Assembly (NCBI GenBank): GCA_022448245.1
Contig: JAKVCO010000006.1
Coordinates: 1 to 64,000 of the forward strand
DNA: 64,000 nt
Direction of reading: 5' to 3'
From: Paracoccaceae bacterium
Lineage (GTDB): Bacteria > Pseudomonadota > Alphaproteobacteria > Rhodobacterales > Rhodobacteraceae
How positions within the stretch are numbered: position 1 is the stretch's first letter; the number at the start of each line of letters is the position of its first letter. Positions 38,265 to 48,405 of the stretch are shown here, piece by piece. Position numbers and translations under genes: made by a program. The notes under the pieces are model-generated. The model worked only from the letters and a program-made list of their open reading frames with translations. It was not told where the DNA came from and did not search any database.

Positions 38265-38293
38265 GGCGCGTCCGGATCTCCGGGCGCGTCTTT
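38265..38293 (+). terminator. terminator after the VPLPAG remnant
   Basis: GGCGCGTCCGG pairs with CCGGGCGCGTC across ATCT (38265-38275 and 38280-38290), with two G-U pairs, followed by TTT. It also lies four bases beyond the stop of the convergent lectin gene. Confidence 0.7.
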
Positions 38294-38296
38294 GCG

Positions 38297-38647
38297 CTAG
38301 TAGAGGTCCCATTCGTCGAAATCGCGAAGCTCGCCCATGGCCATCCAGGTCGCTCGCGCCCGCGCTACGCGCGTATCGCCCCACGTCCGGAACACCACGT
38401 CAAAGCCCGTCTCTGAGACGTCCTCAGCGGTAATCTCCATCCGAGCATTCGGGCCGGAGTCCATATCCCACATCGACAGCGATACCTGCACCATCGGCGG
38501 AGTTTTGAAGCGTTCAGAGAAGAGGATCGGACTACGCGACAGCCGAAGTCCTTTGCCAGCCCACATAGGGCCACCATTCTCAAAGTCGGAGAACAGCGTG
38601 AGTTCCCCGTTATCGAGTCCGATCAGATGGTTTCTTAGTCGCCGCAT
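38297..38647 (-). CDS. H-type lectin domain protein
   Basis: A 116-residue protein made almost wholly of an H-type lectin domain: LFSDFENGGPMWAGKG, FKTPPMVQVSLSMWDMDSGPNARMEITAEDV and GFDVVFRTWGDTRVARARATWMAMGE. These domains bind carbohydrate, chiefly GalNAc in animals; bacterial function is unknown. No signal peptide is present, so cytoplasmic or nonclassically exported. ATG 38647 (MRRLRNHLIGLDNGEL) is preferred to a TTG 33 bases upstream. It follows atpC downstream of the operon terminator. Confidence 0.8.
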   Translation of the reverse strand: MRRLRNHLIGLDNGELTLFSDFENGGPMWAGKGLRLSRSPILFSERFKTPPMVQVSLSMWDMDSGPNARMEITAEDVSETGFDVVFRTWGDTRVARARATWMAMGELRDFDEWDLY

Positions 38648-38714
38648 GGCACCCAACAATTCACTAGTCTGAGGAAACAATACCCACGAAGAGAGGTGAA
38701 TTTATGGCCAAATA

Positions 38715-38749
38715 GAAAAAAGGCCCCTTCGATCGCGTCGAAAGGGCCT
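38715..38749 (-). terminator. terminator of the atp operon
   Basis: On the minus strand AGGCCCTTTCGA pairs with TCGAAGGGGCCT with one mismatch, followed by TTTTTTC. It lies 24 bases after the atpC stop. Confidence 0.85.
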
Positions 38750-38772
38750 CTTTTGAGCCATATTTGCCCGGT

Positions 38773-39159
38773 TCAGACGGCGGCTTTGAGGGCCTCGTAG
38801 TCTGCGACCAGCTTGTCTGCTGCATCTTTGGCGTCGCCAGTGGCGCCGTCAGCTGCGGCTTTGGCGTCCGCGATGAGACCATCCATGACCTCGCCCGTGA
38901 CGTCAGCAAGCGGCATCGCGCGCTCTGCCAAGACAGAAGCGCCCGTCGGCGTGATCTCGGCGAAACCGCCGGTCACCGCATAGGCCTTCTCCCCGTCAGA
39001 GCCCGTGGCGCGCAGGACGCCCGGACGCAGCGTGGTGATGACGGCCGAATGATCGGGCATTGCCGTCAAATCGCCGTCCGCACCTGGGATTTGCACCTCG
39101 GTCGCCTCGAACGACGCCAGGCGTCGCTCAGGGCTTACGAGGTCGAATTGAAATGCCAT
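38773..39159 (-). CDS. atpC: ATP synthase epsilon subunit
   Basis: The central-stalk epsilon subunit, 128 residues, couples rotation and inhibits hydrolysis. It has the N-terminal beta-sandwich with [46 protein letters not shown] and [18 protein letters not shown], and a short helical C-terminal part ([25 protein letters not shown]). It is slightly short and the second helix is not strongly formed. It is the last gene of atpHAGDC, one base after atpD. Confidence 0.95.
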   Translation of the reverse strand: MAFQFDLVSPERRLASFEATEVQIPGADGDLTAMPDHSAVITTLRPGVLRATGSDGEKAYAVTGGFAEITPTGASVLAERAMPLADVTGEVMDGLIADAKAAADGATGDAKDAADKLVADYEALKAAV

Positions 39160-39160
39160 C

Positions 39161-40603
<1,443 letters not shown>

Positions 40604-41479
40604 TTAGAGCGCTTCGGCGCCCGAAATGATTTCGATGAGTTCGTTCGTGATGACGGCCTGGCGGGAACGGTTGTACTCGATCGTCAAGCGATCGATCATG
40701 TCGCCGGCATTGCGCGTCGCGTTGTCCATGGCGGACATGCGGGCACCTTGCTCGGACGCACCGTTCTCCAGCAGAGCCGCGAAGATCTGCGTTGCGACGC
40801 CGCGCGGCAGCAGGTCGGCGAGGATCGCCTCTTCACTGGGCTCGTAGTCGTAAAGCGTGGCTTCGTCGCCCTCGCTCTCTGTCTCGTAGGCCGCAGGAAT
40901 GATCTGCTGCGCCGTCGGGATCTGAGAGATCACGGACTGGAACTCGTTGTAGAAGATGGTCGCGACGTCGAACTCACCCGCTTCAAAGCGGCCGAGCACA
41001 TCCTGCGCGATACCAGCGGCGTCTTTGTAGCCGATGCGCTTCACTTCGCTCAGATCCACGTGGCCGACGAGATGATCGCCGAAGTCACGTTTGATCTGTT
41101 CGCGCCCCTTTTTACCAACGGTGAGGATCTTCACCGTCTTGCCTTCGCTAACGAGCTTTTGCGCATGGGTGCGCGCAAGCTTGGCGATGGAGGAGTTGAA
41201 GCCGCCACATAGGCCGCGTTCCGCCGTCATGACGACGAGCATGTGCACGTCGTCTTTCCCCGTGCCCTTCAGAAGGAGGGGCGCGGAGTCAGAGCCACCC
41301 ACCGATGCTGCAAGCCCACCCATCACGGCGTTGAAACGCTCCGTGTAGGGCCGTGCAGCCTCGGCCGCATCCTGCGCCCGCCGCAATTTTGCGGCGGCCA
41401 CCATCTGCATGGCCTTAGTGATCTTCCGGGTCGATTTGACCGAGTCGATCCTGTTTTTGAGGTCCTTCAAGCTGGGCAT
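40604..41479 (-). CDS. atpG: ATP synthase gamma subunit
   Basis: The rotating central shaft, 291 residues, with terminal helices [34 protein letters not shown] and [38 protein letters not shown], and a central Rossmann-like domain with [16 protein letters not shown]. It begins nine bases after atpA. Confidence 0.97.
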   Translation of the reverse strand: MPSLKDLKNRIDSVKSTRKITKAMQMVAAAKLRRAQDAAEAARPYTERFNAVMGGLAASVGGSDSAPLLLKGTGKDDVHMLVVMTAERGLCGGFNSSIAKLARTHAQKLVSEGKTVKILTVGKKGREQIKRDFGDHLVGHVDLSEVKRIGYKDAAGIAQDVLGRFEAGEFDVATIFYNEFQSVISQIPTAQQIIPAAYETESEGDEATLYDYEPSEEAILADLLPRGVATQIFAALLENGASEQGARMSAMDNATRNAGDMIDRLTIEYNRSRQAVITNELIEIISGAEAL

Positions 41480-41488
41480 GAGAGGTCC

Positions 41489-43024
41489 TTACGAGAAGCT
41501 CGCTGCGTAGTCGTCGAGCACTGCTTTGATCTTGTCGGCTTCTTCGCCTTTGACCTTCGGGTCGTTCGTCGTGATGTGGTCAAGGAGGTCCTTGCCCTTG
41601 CCCCGCAGGTGGCTGATGAGCCCCTGCTCGAAGCGGCCCACGTCACTGACGGGAAGATCATCGAGGTAGCCGTTCGTACCCGCGTAGATAACGCAGACGA
41701 TCTCTGCGTTCGTCAGCGGCGAGTACTGCGGCTGCTTGAGCAGCTCAGTCAGGCGCGCGCCACGGTTCAGAAGCTTCTGAGTTGCGGCGTCGAGGTCGGA
41801 GCCGAACTGCGCAAAGGCCGCCATTTCGCGGTACTGAGCGAGTTCCAGCTTCATGGAACCTGCGACGGACTTCATCGCGTTCGTCTGAGCCGAAGAGCCC
41901 ACACGCGAAACCGACAGACCCGTGTTCACAGCCGGGCGGATACCTTGGAAGAAGAGTTCCGTCTCAAGGAAGATCTGGCCGTCGGTGATCGAGATCACGT
42001 TCGTCGGAATAAAGGCGGAGATGTCGCCAGCCTGCGTCTCGATGATCGGCAGTGCCGTCAGCGAGCCTGCACCGTTGTCTTCGTTCAGCTTGGAGGAACG
42101 CTCAAGCAGACGCGAGTGAAGGTAGAAAACGTCACCTGGATAGGCTTCACGGCCTGGCGGGCGGCGCAGCAGCAGGGACATCTGGCGGTAGGCCACGGCC
42201 TGCTTGGAAAGGTCATCATAGATGATCAGCGCGTGCTTGCCGTTGTCGCGGAAATACTCGGCCATGGCCGTTGCCGCGTAAGGTGCAAGGAACTGCATCG
42301 GCGCGGGGTCGGAGGCAGTTGCCGCAACCACGATCGTGTATTCGTTCGCACCGGTCTCTTCGAGCTTGTTCACGAGCTGCGCCACGGTGGAGCGCTTCTG
42401 GCCCACGGCGACGTAGATACAGTAAAGCTTCTCGCTGTCGTCCTTGGCCGCGTCGTTGTAGGTCTTCTGGTTCAGGATCGCGTCGAGCGCCACAGCCGTT
42501 TTACCGGTCTGACGGTCGCCAATGATGAGCTCGCGCTGGCCACGGCCAACGGGGATCATTGCGTCGATTGCCTTGAGGCCAGTTGCCATCGGCTCGTGCA
42601 CGGATTTACGCGGGATGATGCCCGGTGCCTTCGAGTCCGCGATGCGACGCTCAGCGGCGTCGATGGCGCCTTTGCCATCCAGCGGGTTGCCAAGGCCGTC
42701 TACAACGCGGCCGAGCAGGGCTTCGCCTGCAGGCACGTCCACGATCGCGTTCGTACGCTTGACCGTGTCGCCTTCTTTAATGTCGCGGTCGGAACCGAAG
42801 ATAACACAACCAACGTTGTCCATCTCGAGGTTCAGAGCCATGCCCTGAATACCGCCCGGGAATTCGACCATTTCACCGGCCTGGATGTTGTCGAGCCCGT
42901 AGACGCGCGCAATACCGTCACCGACGGAAAGCACTCGACCGACCTCGGCCACTTCAGCCTCTTGGCCAAAGTTTTTGATCTGGTCCTTAAGGATCGCAGA
43001 AATTTCTGCAGCTTGGATCGCCAT
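41489..43024 (-). CDS. atpA: ATP synthase alpha subunit
   Basis: The non-catalytic F1 subunit, 511 residues, with the P-loop [14 protein letters not shown], the arginine finger region in [10 protein letters not shown] and the [14 protein letters not shown]-terminal domain. It follows atpH by one base, typical for operon coupling. Nothing unusual. Confidence 0.98.
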   Translation of the reverse strand: MAIQAAEISAILKDQIKNFGQEAEVAEVGRVLSVGDGIARVYGLDNIQAGEMVEFPGGIQGMALNLEMDNVGCVIFGSDRDIKEGDTVKRTNAIVDVPAGEALLGRVVDGLGNPLDGKGAIDAAERRIADSKAPGIIPRKSVHEPMATGLKAIDAMIPVGRGQRELIIGDRQTGKTAVALDAILNQKTYNDAAKDDSEKLYCIYVAVGQKRSTVAQLVNKLEETGANEYTIVVAATASDPAPMQFLAPYAATAMAEYFRDNGKHALIIYDDLSKQAVAYRQMSLLLRRPPGREAYPGDVFYLHSRLLERSSKLNEDNGAGSLTALPIIETQAGDISAFIPTNVISITDGQIFLETELFFQGIRPAVNTGLSVSRVGSSAQTNAMKSVAGSMKLELAQYREMAAFAQFGSDLDAATQKLLNRGARLTELLKQPQYSPLTNAEIVCVIYAGTNGYLDDLPVSDVGRFEQGLISHLRGKGKDLLDHITTNDPKVKGEEADKIKAVLDDYAASFS

Positions 43025-43025
43025 T

Positions 43026-43586
43026 CTATCCGACCTCTTTCATGGTGTTCTGGAGTGCTGCGAGCTTTGACTTGATCGACGTATCGACCATGCGGGAGCC
43101 CACTTTCACAATCATTCCGCCGATGAGGCTCTCGTCTACCGAGGCCTCCACATTAACATCTTTGCCGACCTGCGCCTTGAGCGTCTTCGCTAGCTTATCG
43201 GCTTGCGTTTTGGTCAGGGCCTTGGCCGTGACGACCTCTGCAGTCACCTCGCCCTTCTCGGCCGCAATCGCCGCCTTCACGGCAGCAACGAACTGAGGCA
43301 CGACGAACAAGCGCCGGTTTTCTGCCATCAGTGCCAGCGCATTCTTCATAATGTCGCTGAAGCCCGCCTTTTCTGCGACAGCAATCGCAGCGCGGCCCAT
43401 CTCTTCGCGGGTGTACACCGGCGACGAGAAAAAGCCCCGGAGATCATCCGAGGCATCAATAGCCTCCGCAAGGACGGCAATATCGGTTTCAAGAGCCTTC
43501 AGAGATTTGCCTTCCTTGGCAAGCTCGAAGACGGCTGTGGCATAGCGACCTGCGATGCCATTGGAAATCGAAGCTGGTTCGGACAC
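43026..43586 (-). CDS. atpH: ATP synthase delta subunit
   Basis: The peripheral-stalk delta (OSCP) subunit, 186 residues, linking F1 to the stator. It has [27 protein letters not shown] at the start and the C-terminal [39 protein letters not shown], the family signature. The ORF extends to 43724, but GTG 43586, giving [16 protein letters not shown], follows GGGTGG and is the natural start. First gene of atpHAGDC. Confidence 0.94.
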   Translation of the reverse strand: MSEPASISNGIAGRYATAVFELAKEGKSLKALETDIAVLAEAIDASDDLRGFFSSPVYTREEMGRAAIAVAEKAGFSDIMKNALALMAENRRLFVVPQFVAAVKAAIAAEKGEVTAEVVTAKALTKTQADKLAKTLKAQVGKDVNVEASVDESLIGGMIVKVGSRMVDTSIKSKLAALQNTMKEVG

Positions 43587-43908
43587 GTCCACCCTTTCGA
43601 TATGTGCCCTGGGTTTTGCGCCCCAGGTTTTGCGCGGGCGAAGGCAGGTCGTGAGTACCCGTCTCGCCGCAAATTCGAGCGCGATGTAGCAGACGCCTTC
43701 GGCTGTCGCAATGCCCTGCGACATATCCCCATCTTCGACATTTTCCTTTCATTTTCAGTTACTTAAGCCATGCACCCAACACCTTGCCGAAAATTTTTGC
43801 GCAACTGGATTCGCAACCCCCTTTGAGCGCCCCGCGATTCCCGCAGAGGGTCGCCCAATAGTTTCACCAACAAAAACAGTAAATTAGCCGGCTTTTCGAA
43901 CTCTTTTG
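43587..43908 (-). other. atp operon leader region
   Basis: There is no gene in this stretch. On the minus strand an AT-rich zone (about 43740-43800) probably holds the atp promoter, but no box is clear. A CCTGGG-N8-CCCAGG hairpin (43608-43627), flanked by two direct copies of GGTTTTGCGC (43612-43621 and 43626-43635), lies 22 bases upstream of the atpH start. Together with the adjoining G-rich hairpin the gene-free gap is 394 bases. Confidence 0.5.
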
Positions 43909-43980
43909 GCCCGCCCGGACGTCGATCGAGGGGCGGGGGTGGGTGGGTGGGACGCCCCGGCGATTGGCGTCCGGGCGGGC
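43909..43980. other. nested hairpin with G-quadruplex motif
   Basis: Perfect 13-base arms GCCCGCCCGGACG (43909-43921) and its complement (43968-43980) enclose a second stem GGGGCG/CGCCCC (43930-43935, 43953-43958). Inside lie five G-tracts at 43930-43951 with one-base loops, GGGG-C-GGGGG-T-GGG-T-GGG-T-GGG, on the plus strand. It touches the stop of the minus-strand methyltransferase gene and separates it from the atp operon, so a terminator or insulator role is likely. Confidence 0.75.
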
Positions 43981-44736
43981 CTATCCCCGCCGCACAGGTT
44001 CGGGTGCGGGCTTCCCGATCCCCTCAAGAACCTTGAGCGGGTTCGAAATCACCTGCCCCAATCCGGGGCGCGTCGGTCTCGGCACCTGCTTCTTGACCTC
44101 AACGATCAAAACACCGCCGCCCCGCCACGCGGGAATCGCCCGCCCAATCCGCTCGATCAAGGGACCAGCCTTCAACCAGAACCGCGTACGTCGCGGCGGC
44201 TGGTAGAGCGCCGTGACATGACGGGTCGTCGTCAGCCCGTGGTACGCCAGTCGGCTCTCGATCTGCGACGGCGTGAAAGGCCGCGACACCGAAAAAGGCG
44301 TTCCATCGCGGCGTGCCCAGGCGCTCAGGCGGTTGGGCACGATGAAGAGCGCCCGCCCCTCGGGCGCCAAAACTCGGTAACTCTCTTCCAACAGCCCCGT
44401 CGGGTGTTCAGATGAATCGAGCCCATGGAGAACGATCAGCCGATCAACACTATCGTCTGCGAGCGGCCAAAGCCCCTCCTCACACAAAACGCTCAAATTG
44501 TCGGCTCCCGCAGGCCAGTGCATCACCCCCTGCGGCCCAGGCATCAATGCGATGACGCGCGCAGCGGTCGTCAGATAGGGACGCAACATCGGCACGGCGA
44601 AGCCATAACCCACAACCGATTGCCCATCGGCCTTTGGCCACAAGGTCGTCACCTGATCACGGATCGCGAGCTGCGCCGCCCGTCCGAGCGACGACCGATA
44701 GTAAAAGTTTCGCAACGTCTGGACGTCGAGATACAT
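43981..44736 (-). CDS. class I SAM-dependent methyltransferase
   Basis: A 251-residue methyltransferase-like protein. It has a weak cofactor motif (SVVGYGFAVPMLRPYL), an acidic loop WPLADDSVDRLIVLHGLDSSEHPTGLLEESYRVLAPEGRALFIVPN, and a basic tail. The central LEESYRVLAPEGR section is the clearest family mark. The glycine motif I is degenerate compared with classic enzymes (G-x-G only), so cofactor binding may be altered. The substrate is unknown. It lies divergent from clpA. Confidence 0.75.
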   Translation of the reverse strand: MYLDVQTLRNFYYRSSLGRAAQLAIRDQVTTLWPKADGQSVVGYGFAVPMLRPYLTTAARVIALMPGPQGVMHWPAGADNLSVLCEEGLWPLADDSVDRLIVLHGLDSSEHPTGLLEESYRVLAPEGRALFIVPNRLSAWARRDGTPFSVSRPFTPSQIESRLAYHGLTTTRHVTALYQPPRRTRFWLKAGPLIERIGRAIPAWRGGGVLIVEVKKQVPRPTRPGLGQVISNPLKVLEGIGKPAPEPVRRG

Positions 44737-45022
44737 GCATCACCCCAAAACCTCGGGGCTCAGTCTACGCAGCACCGTGCCGCCATTTCCAGCCCACTTG
44801 CATTAACACCGTACGGTTCCCATGTGTTTTGGCCGCCCCGTGAGCAGGCAAAACAAGCCGATACGCTCAATTGTGAATGTATTTTTCGAGAAAGCCCTTG
44901 AAGGCTGCTCATAAAAACCGAAACTTAACTTTAACAGGCCACGGTACGCAGGTGGGTCGACGACTGCGCAGCTGCTTGCGCACCCCCCACCCGAGCGGAC
45001 CCCGAGCAGAGGAGCACCCATC

Positions 45023-47359
45023 GTGCCTTCATTTTCTACGACACTGGAACAAGCGATCCATTCGGCGTTGGCGCTCGCGAACGCACGGCGTCACGAACTC
45101 GCCACGCTCGAGCATCTGCTCCTCGCTCTTTTGGAGGAACCGGACGCCGCAAAAGTCATGCAGGCCTGTTCGGTTGATCTCGATGCCTTGCGCACCACGC
45201 TCCAGGAATTCATCGAAGATGACCTCTCCACTCTGATTACGGAGATTGAAGGCTCTGAGGCTGTTCCCACAGCCGCTTTCCAGCGCGTGATCCAACGCGC
45301 CGCGATCCACGTGCAGTCTTCGGGCCGCACCGAGGTGACGGGCGCCAACGTTCTCGTTGCGATCTTTGCGGAGCGTGAATCGAACGCGGCCTTCTTCCTG
45401 CAAGAGCAGGACATGACCCGCTACGACGCCGTCAACTTTATCGCCCATGGCGTGGCCAAAGACCCCTCCTTCGGCGAAGCGCGCCCCGTACAGGGCGCCA
45501 CCGAAGACGGCGAAGGCTTCAGCACCTCTGATACGAGCGTTGAAGACAAAAAGGACGAAAGCGCACTGGCCAAGTACTGCGTCGATCTGAACGCAAAGGC
45601 CGGCAAAGGCGATGTGGACCCGCTTATCGGGCGCGCCCACGAAGTTGAGCGCTGCATCCAGGTGCTCTGCCGTCGTCGCAAGAACAACCCGATCCTCGTG
45701 GGTGACCCCGGCGTTGGCAAAACTGCCATCGCAGAGGGCCTTGCACGAAAGATCGTGCAGGGTGAAACGCCCGAAGTTCTTTCTGGCACAACGATCTTCT
45801 CTCTCGACATGGGCGCCCTTCTCGCGGGCACGCGCTACCGCGGTGACTTTGAGGAGCGTCTCAAGGCCGTGATGACCGAGCTCGAAGATCACCCCGATGC
45901 GGTGCTCTTTATCGACGAGATCCACACGGTGATCGGTGCAGGCGCGACCTCTGGCGGCGCTATGGATGCCTCTAACCTCCTGAAGCCCGCGCTTCAGGGC
46001 GGCAAACTGCGCTGCATGGGCTCCACGACCTATAAAGAGTTCCGTCAGCACTTCGAGAAAGACCGCGCGCTCAGCCGTCGTTTCCAAAAGATCGACGTCA
46101 CCGAGCCGTCTGTTGAAGACAGCGTGAAGATCCTCAAAGGCCTCAAGCCGTATTTCGAGGATCACCACTCGGTCAAATACACCTCTGACGCCATCAAGTC
46201 GGCGGTGGAGTTGTCGAGCCGTTACATCAACGACCGCAAGCTGCCCGATAAAGCCATCGACGTGATCGATGAAGCCGGTGCCGCTCAGCATCTCCTGACT
46301 GAATCCAAGCGCCGCAAGACCATCGGCCAGAAGGAGATTGAGGCCGTCGTCGCCAAGATCGCGCGCATCCCACCGAAGAACGTTTCCAAGGACGATGCTG
46401 AGGTGCTGAAGGATCTCGAAGTCTCGCTCAAGCGCGTTGTCTTCGGTCAGAATGCAGCCATCGAGGCGCTTTCCTCGGCGATCAAACTGGCACGCGCAGG
46501 CCTGCGCGAACCTGAAAAGCCCATCGGCAACTACCTCTTCGCGGGTCCAACCGGCGTGGGTAAAACCGAGGTGGCCAAACAGCTCGCCGATACGCTTGGC
46601 GTGGAACTGCTGCGCTTTGACATGTCCGAGTACATGGAAAAGCACGCAGTGAGCCGCCTGATCGGCGCGCCTCCGGGCTACGTTGGCTTTGATCAGGGTG
46701 GCATGCTCACCGATGGCGTGGACCAGCATCCGCATTGCGTGCTGCTGCTCGACGAAATCGAGAAGGCGCATCCGGATGTCTACAACATCCTGCTGCAGGT
46801 CATGGACCACGGCACGCTAACCGACCACAATGGCCGTACGGTCGACTTCCGGAATGTGATCTTGATCATGACCTCGAACGCAGGCGCCGCAGAGCAGGCC
46901 AAGACAGCCATCGGCTTTGGCCGCGATCGTCGCGAAGGCGAAGACACCGCCGCGATCGAACGCACGTTCACGCCTGAATTCCGCAACCGTCTGGACGCGG
47001 TCATTTCCTTCGGCGCCCTGCCGAAAGAGGTTATACTTCAAGTGGTTGAGAAGTTCGTGCTGCAACTCGAAGCTCAACTCATGGATCGCAATGTCTCGAT
47101 TGAACTTACGCGTCCGGCAGCCGAATGGCTGGCAGACAAGGGCTACGACGACCGGATGGGTGCCCGCCCGCTTGGTCGCGTGATCCAGGAGCACATCAAG
47201 AAGCCGCTGGCCGAGGAACTGCTCTTTGGCAAGCTCGCTAAGGGTGGCCTTGTGAAAGTAGGCGTGAAGGATGGGCAGCTCGATCTACGCATCGAAAGCC
47301 CGGAGAAGCGGCGCCTGGGCGGCGGTGAAGACAAGCCACCACTGCTCACAGCAGAATGA
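45023..47359 (+). CDS. clpA: ATP-dependent Clp protease ATPase subunit ClpA
   Basis: A 778-residue Hsp100 unfoldase that feeds substrates to ClpP. It has the double Clp N-domain ([34 protein letters not shown]), the first ATPase module with GDPGVGKTA and [14 protein letters not shown], and the second with [10 protein letters not shown] and [14 protein letters not shown]. The ClpP-binding loop appears as IGFGRD, replacing the common IGL. GTG 45023 follows AGGAG. The usual upstream partner clpS is not in the 286 bases before it. It overlaps the M23 gene (ATGA). Confidence 0.95.
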   Translation: MPSFSTTLEQAIHSALALANARRHELATLEHLLLALLEEPDAAKVMQACSVDLDALRTTLQEFIEDDLSTLITEIEGSEAVPTAAFQRVIQRAAIHVQSSGRTEVTGANVLVAIFAERESNAAFFLQEQDMTRYDAVNFIAHGVAKDPSFGEARPVQGATEDGEGFSTSDTSVEDKKDESALAKYCVDLNAKAGKGDVDPLIGRAHEVERCIQVLCRRRKNNPILVGDPGVGKTAIAEGLARKIVQGETPEVLSGTTIFSLDMGALLAGTRYRGDFEERLKAVMTELEDHPDAVLFIDEIHTVIGAGATSGGAMDASNLLKPALQGGKLRCMGSTTYKEFRQHFEKDRALSRRFQKIDVTEPSVEDSVKILKGLKPYFEDHHSVKYTSDAIKSAVELSSRYINDRKLPDKAIDVIDEAGAAQHLLTESKRRKTIGQKEIEAVVAKIARIPPKNVSKDDAEVLKDLEVSLKRVVFGQNAAIEALSSAIKLARAGLREPEKPIGNYLFAGPTGVGKTEVAKQLADTLGVELLRFDMSEYMEKHAVSRLIGAPPGYVGFDQGGMLTDGVDQHPHCVLLLDEIEKAHPDVYNILLQVMDHGTLTDHNGRTVDFRNVILIMTSNAGAAEQAKTAIGFGRDRREGEDTAAIERTFTPEFRNRLDAVISFGALPKEVILQVVEKFVLQLEAQLMDRNVSIELTRPAAEWLADKGYDDRMGARPLGRVIQEHIKKPLAEELLFGKLAKGGLVKVGVKDGQLDLRIESPEKRRLGGGEDKPPLLTAE

Positions 47360-48300
47360 GATTCTTGATCGGGGCGGCTCTTGGGGCCGCCCTTTTCACG
47401 TCCGCCAGCGCGCAAGACCGGCTGCCTTTGGCGTTTCCACTGGCCTGCACCTTGGGCGAGACCTGCTTTATCACGGCCCTGATGGACCACGATATTGGCA
47501 GCTTCTCCACCGACTACAGCTGCGGCACTCTCACCCGCGATGACCATTCAGGAACAGATTTCACCCTTCCCGACATGGAAGCCATGAAGCAAGGCGTGGA
47601 CGTCCTCTCAGCCGCACGAGGCACCGTCGTTGGCGTCCGGGACAGGCTTCCTGACACGGGCGCTGACTACGGCGATGAAGACTGCGGAAACGGCGTTGCG
47701 GTCTCTCATGGCGACGGCTGGGTCACGCAATACTGTCACATGAAACTTGGCTCCATTGCGGTCGAACCAGGCCAACGCGTGGCAACGGGGGATCTCCTTG
47801 GCCAAGTCGGTCGCTCAGGCGCCGCAACCCTGCCCCATCTCCACCTGAGCCTGCGAAAAGACAACGAAGAGGTCGATCCATTTGCCCCCGGCACCATAGG
47901 CTGCGGCAATGGCGAAAACGCCCTCTGGGACGCCCCTCTCTCCGCGCCAGCAGCGGGCTTTCTGAAATCCGGCTTCGCCACCCAAGTGCCAGACTATGAC
48001 GAGGTCAAAGAAACCTTCGCGGGCACCAAAAGCCTCAGTGCAATCCAGCCGATCGTGGCCTGGGTCTCGGGCTACGGGTCCAGGCCCGGAGATATCGTCA
48101 CAACAACGATCTCGACTGAAGCAGGCCTTTTCAGCCAACAAGAAGAGACGCTTCAGCGCCGCCAAGAAGCATGGTTCCGGTTCTTCGGCCGCCGCTACAC
48201 TGACACGCCTTGGCCCCAAGGCACCTATACGGCCACGGTAACGCTCACCCGTCAGGGGCAAGTCATCGCGGAAACGACCTTTTCTGCCAAACTGGACTAA
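47356..48300 (+). CDS. M23 family metallopeptidase
   Basis: A 314-residue exported peptidase with a signal peptide ([18 protein letters not shown]). The LytM-type catalytic parts are HSGTDFTLPD with the first zinc ligands, VSHGDGWVTQYCHM and PHLHLSLR (HxH). Downstream is a C-terminal domain of about 110 residues (FAGTKSLSAIQPIVAWVSGYG) of unknown role. It should cut peptidoglycan cross-links in the periplasm. Its ATG overlaps clpA, an unusual pairing, and it converges on the stator-like genes. Confidence 0.87.
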   Translation: MRFLIGAALGAALFTSASAQDRLPLAFPLACTLGETCFITALMDHDIGSFSTDYSCGTLTRDDHSGTDFTLPDMEAMKQGVDVLSAARGTVVGVRDRLPDTGADYGDEDCGNGVAVSHGDGWVTQYCHMKLGSIAVEPGQRVATGDLLGQVGRSGAATLPHLHLSLRKDNEEVDPFAPGTIGCGNGENALWDAPLSAPAAGFLKSGFATQVPDYDEVKETFAGTKSLSAIQPIVAWVSGYGSRPGDIVTTTISTEAGLFSQQEETLQRRQEAWFRFFGRRYTDTPWPQGTYTATVTLTRQGQVIAETTFSAKLD

Positions 48301-48405
48301 CCCGCCCAAGCTTTGAGTTCTGGGCGGCGCTGCAAAAGCGCGGCCGCGGTTTTGCAGCTGGGTGGGCGGGTGGGCCGGCCGGAAATCAAGGCGTGGGCGG
48401 GTTAG
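48297..48405. terminator. nested hairpin and G-quadruplex between convergent genes
   Basis: CTAACCCGCCCA (48297-48308) pairs perfectly with TGGGCGGGTTAG (48394-48405); both arms contain the stop codons of the flanking genes. Inside are GCTGCAAAA/TTTTGCAGC (48329-48337, 48350-48358) and a four-tract G-quadruplex motif GGG-T-GGG-C-GGG-T-GGG (48360-48374). It is symmetrical, suiting a bidirectional terminator. Confidence 0.7.

Noticed and set aside
41243-43075. 610-residue plus-strand ORF opposite atpA
   Set aside because: Shadow of atpA with no recognisable domain.
45029-46810. 593-residue minus-strand ORF opposite clpA
   Set aside because: Antisense shadow; clpA motifs cover the same bases.
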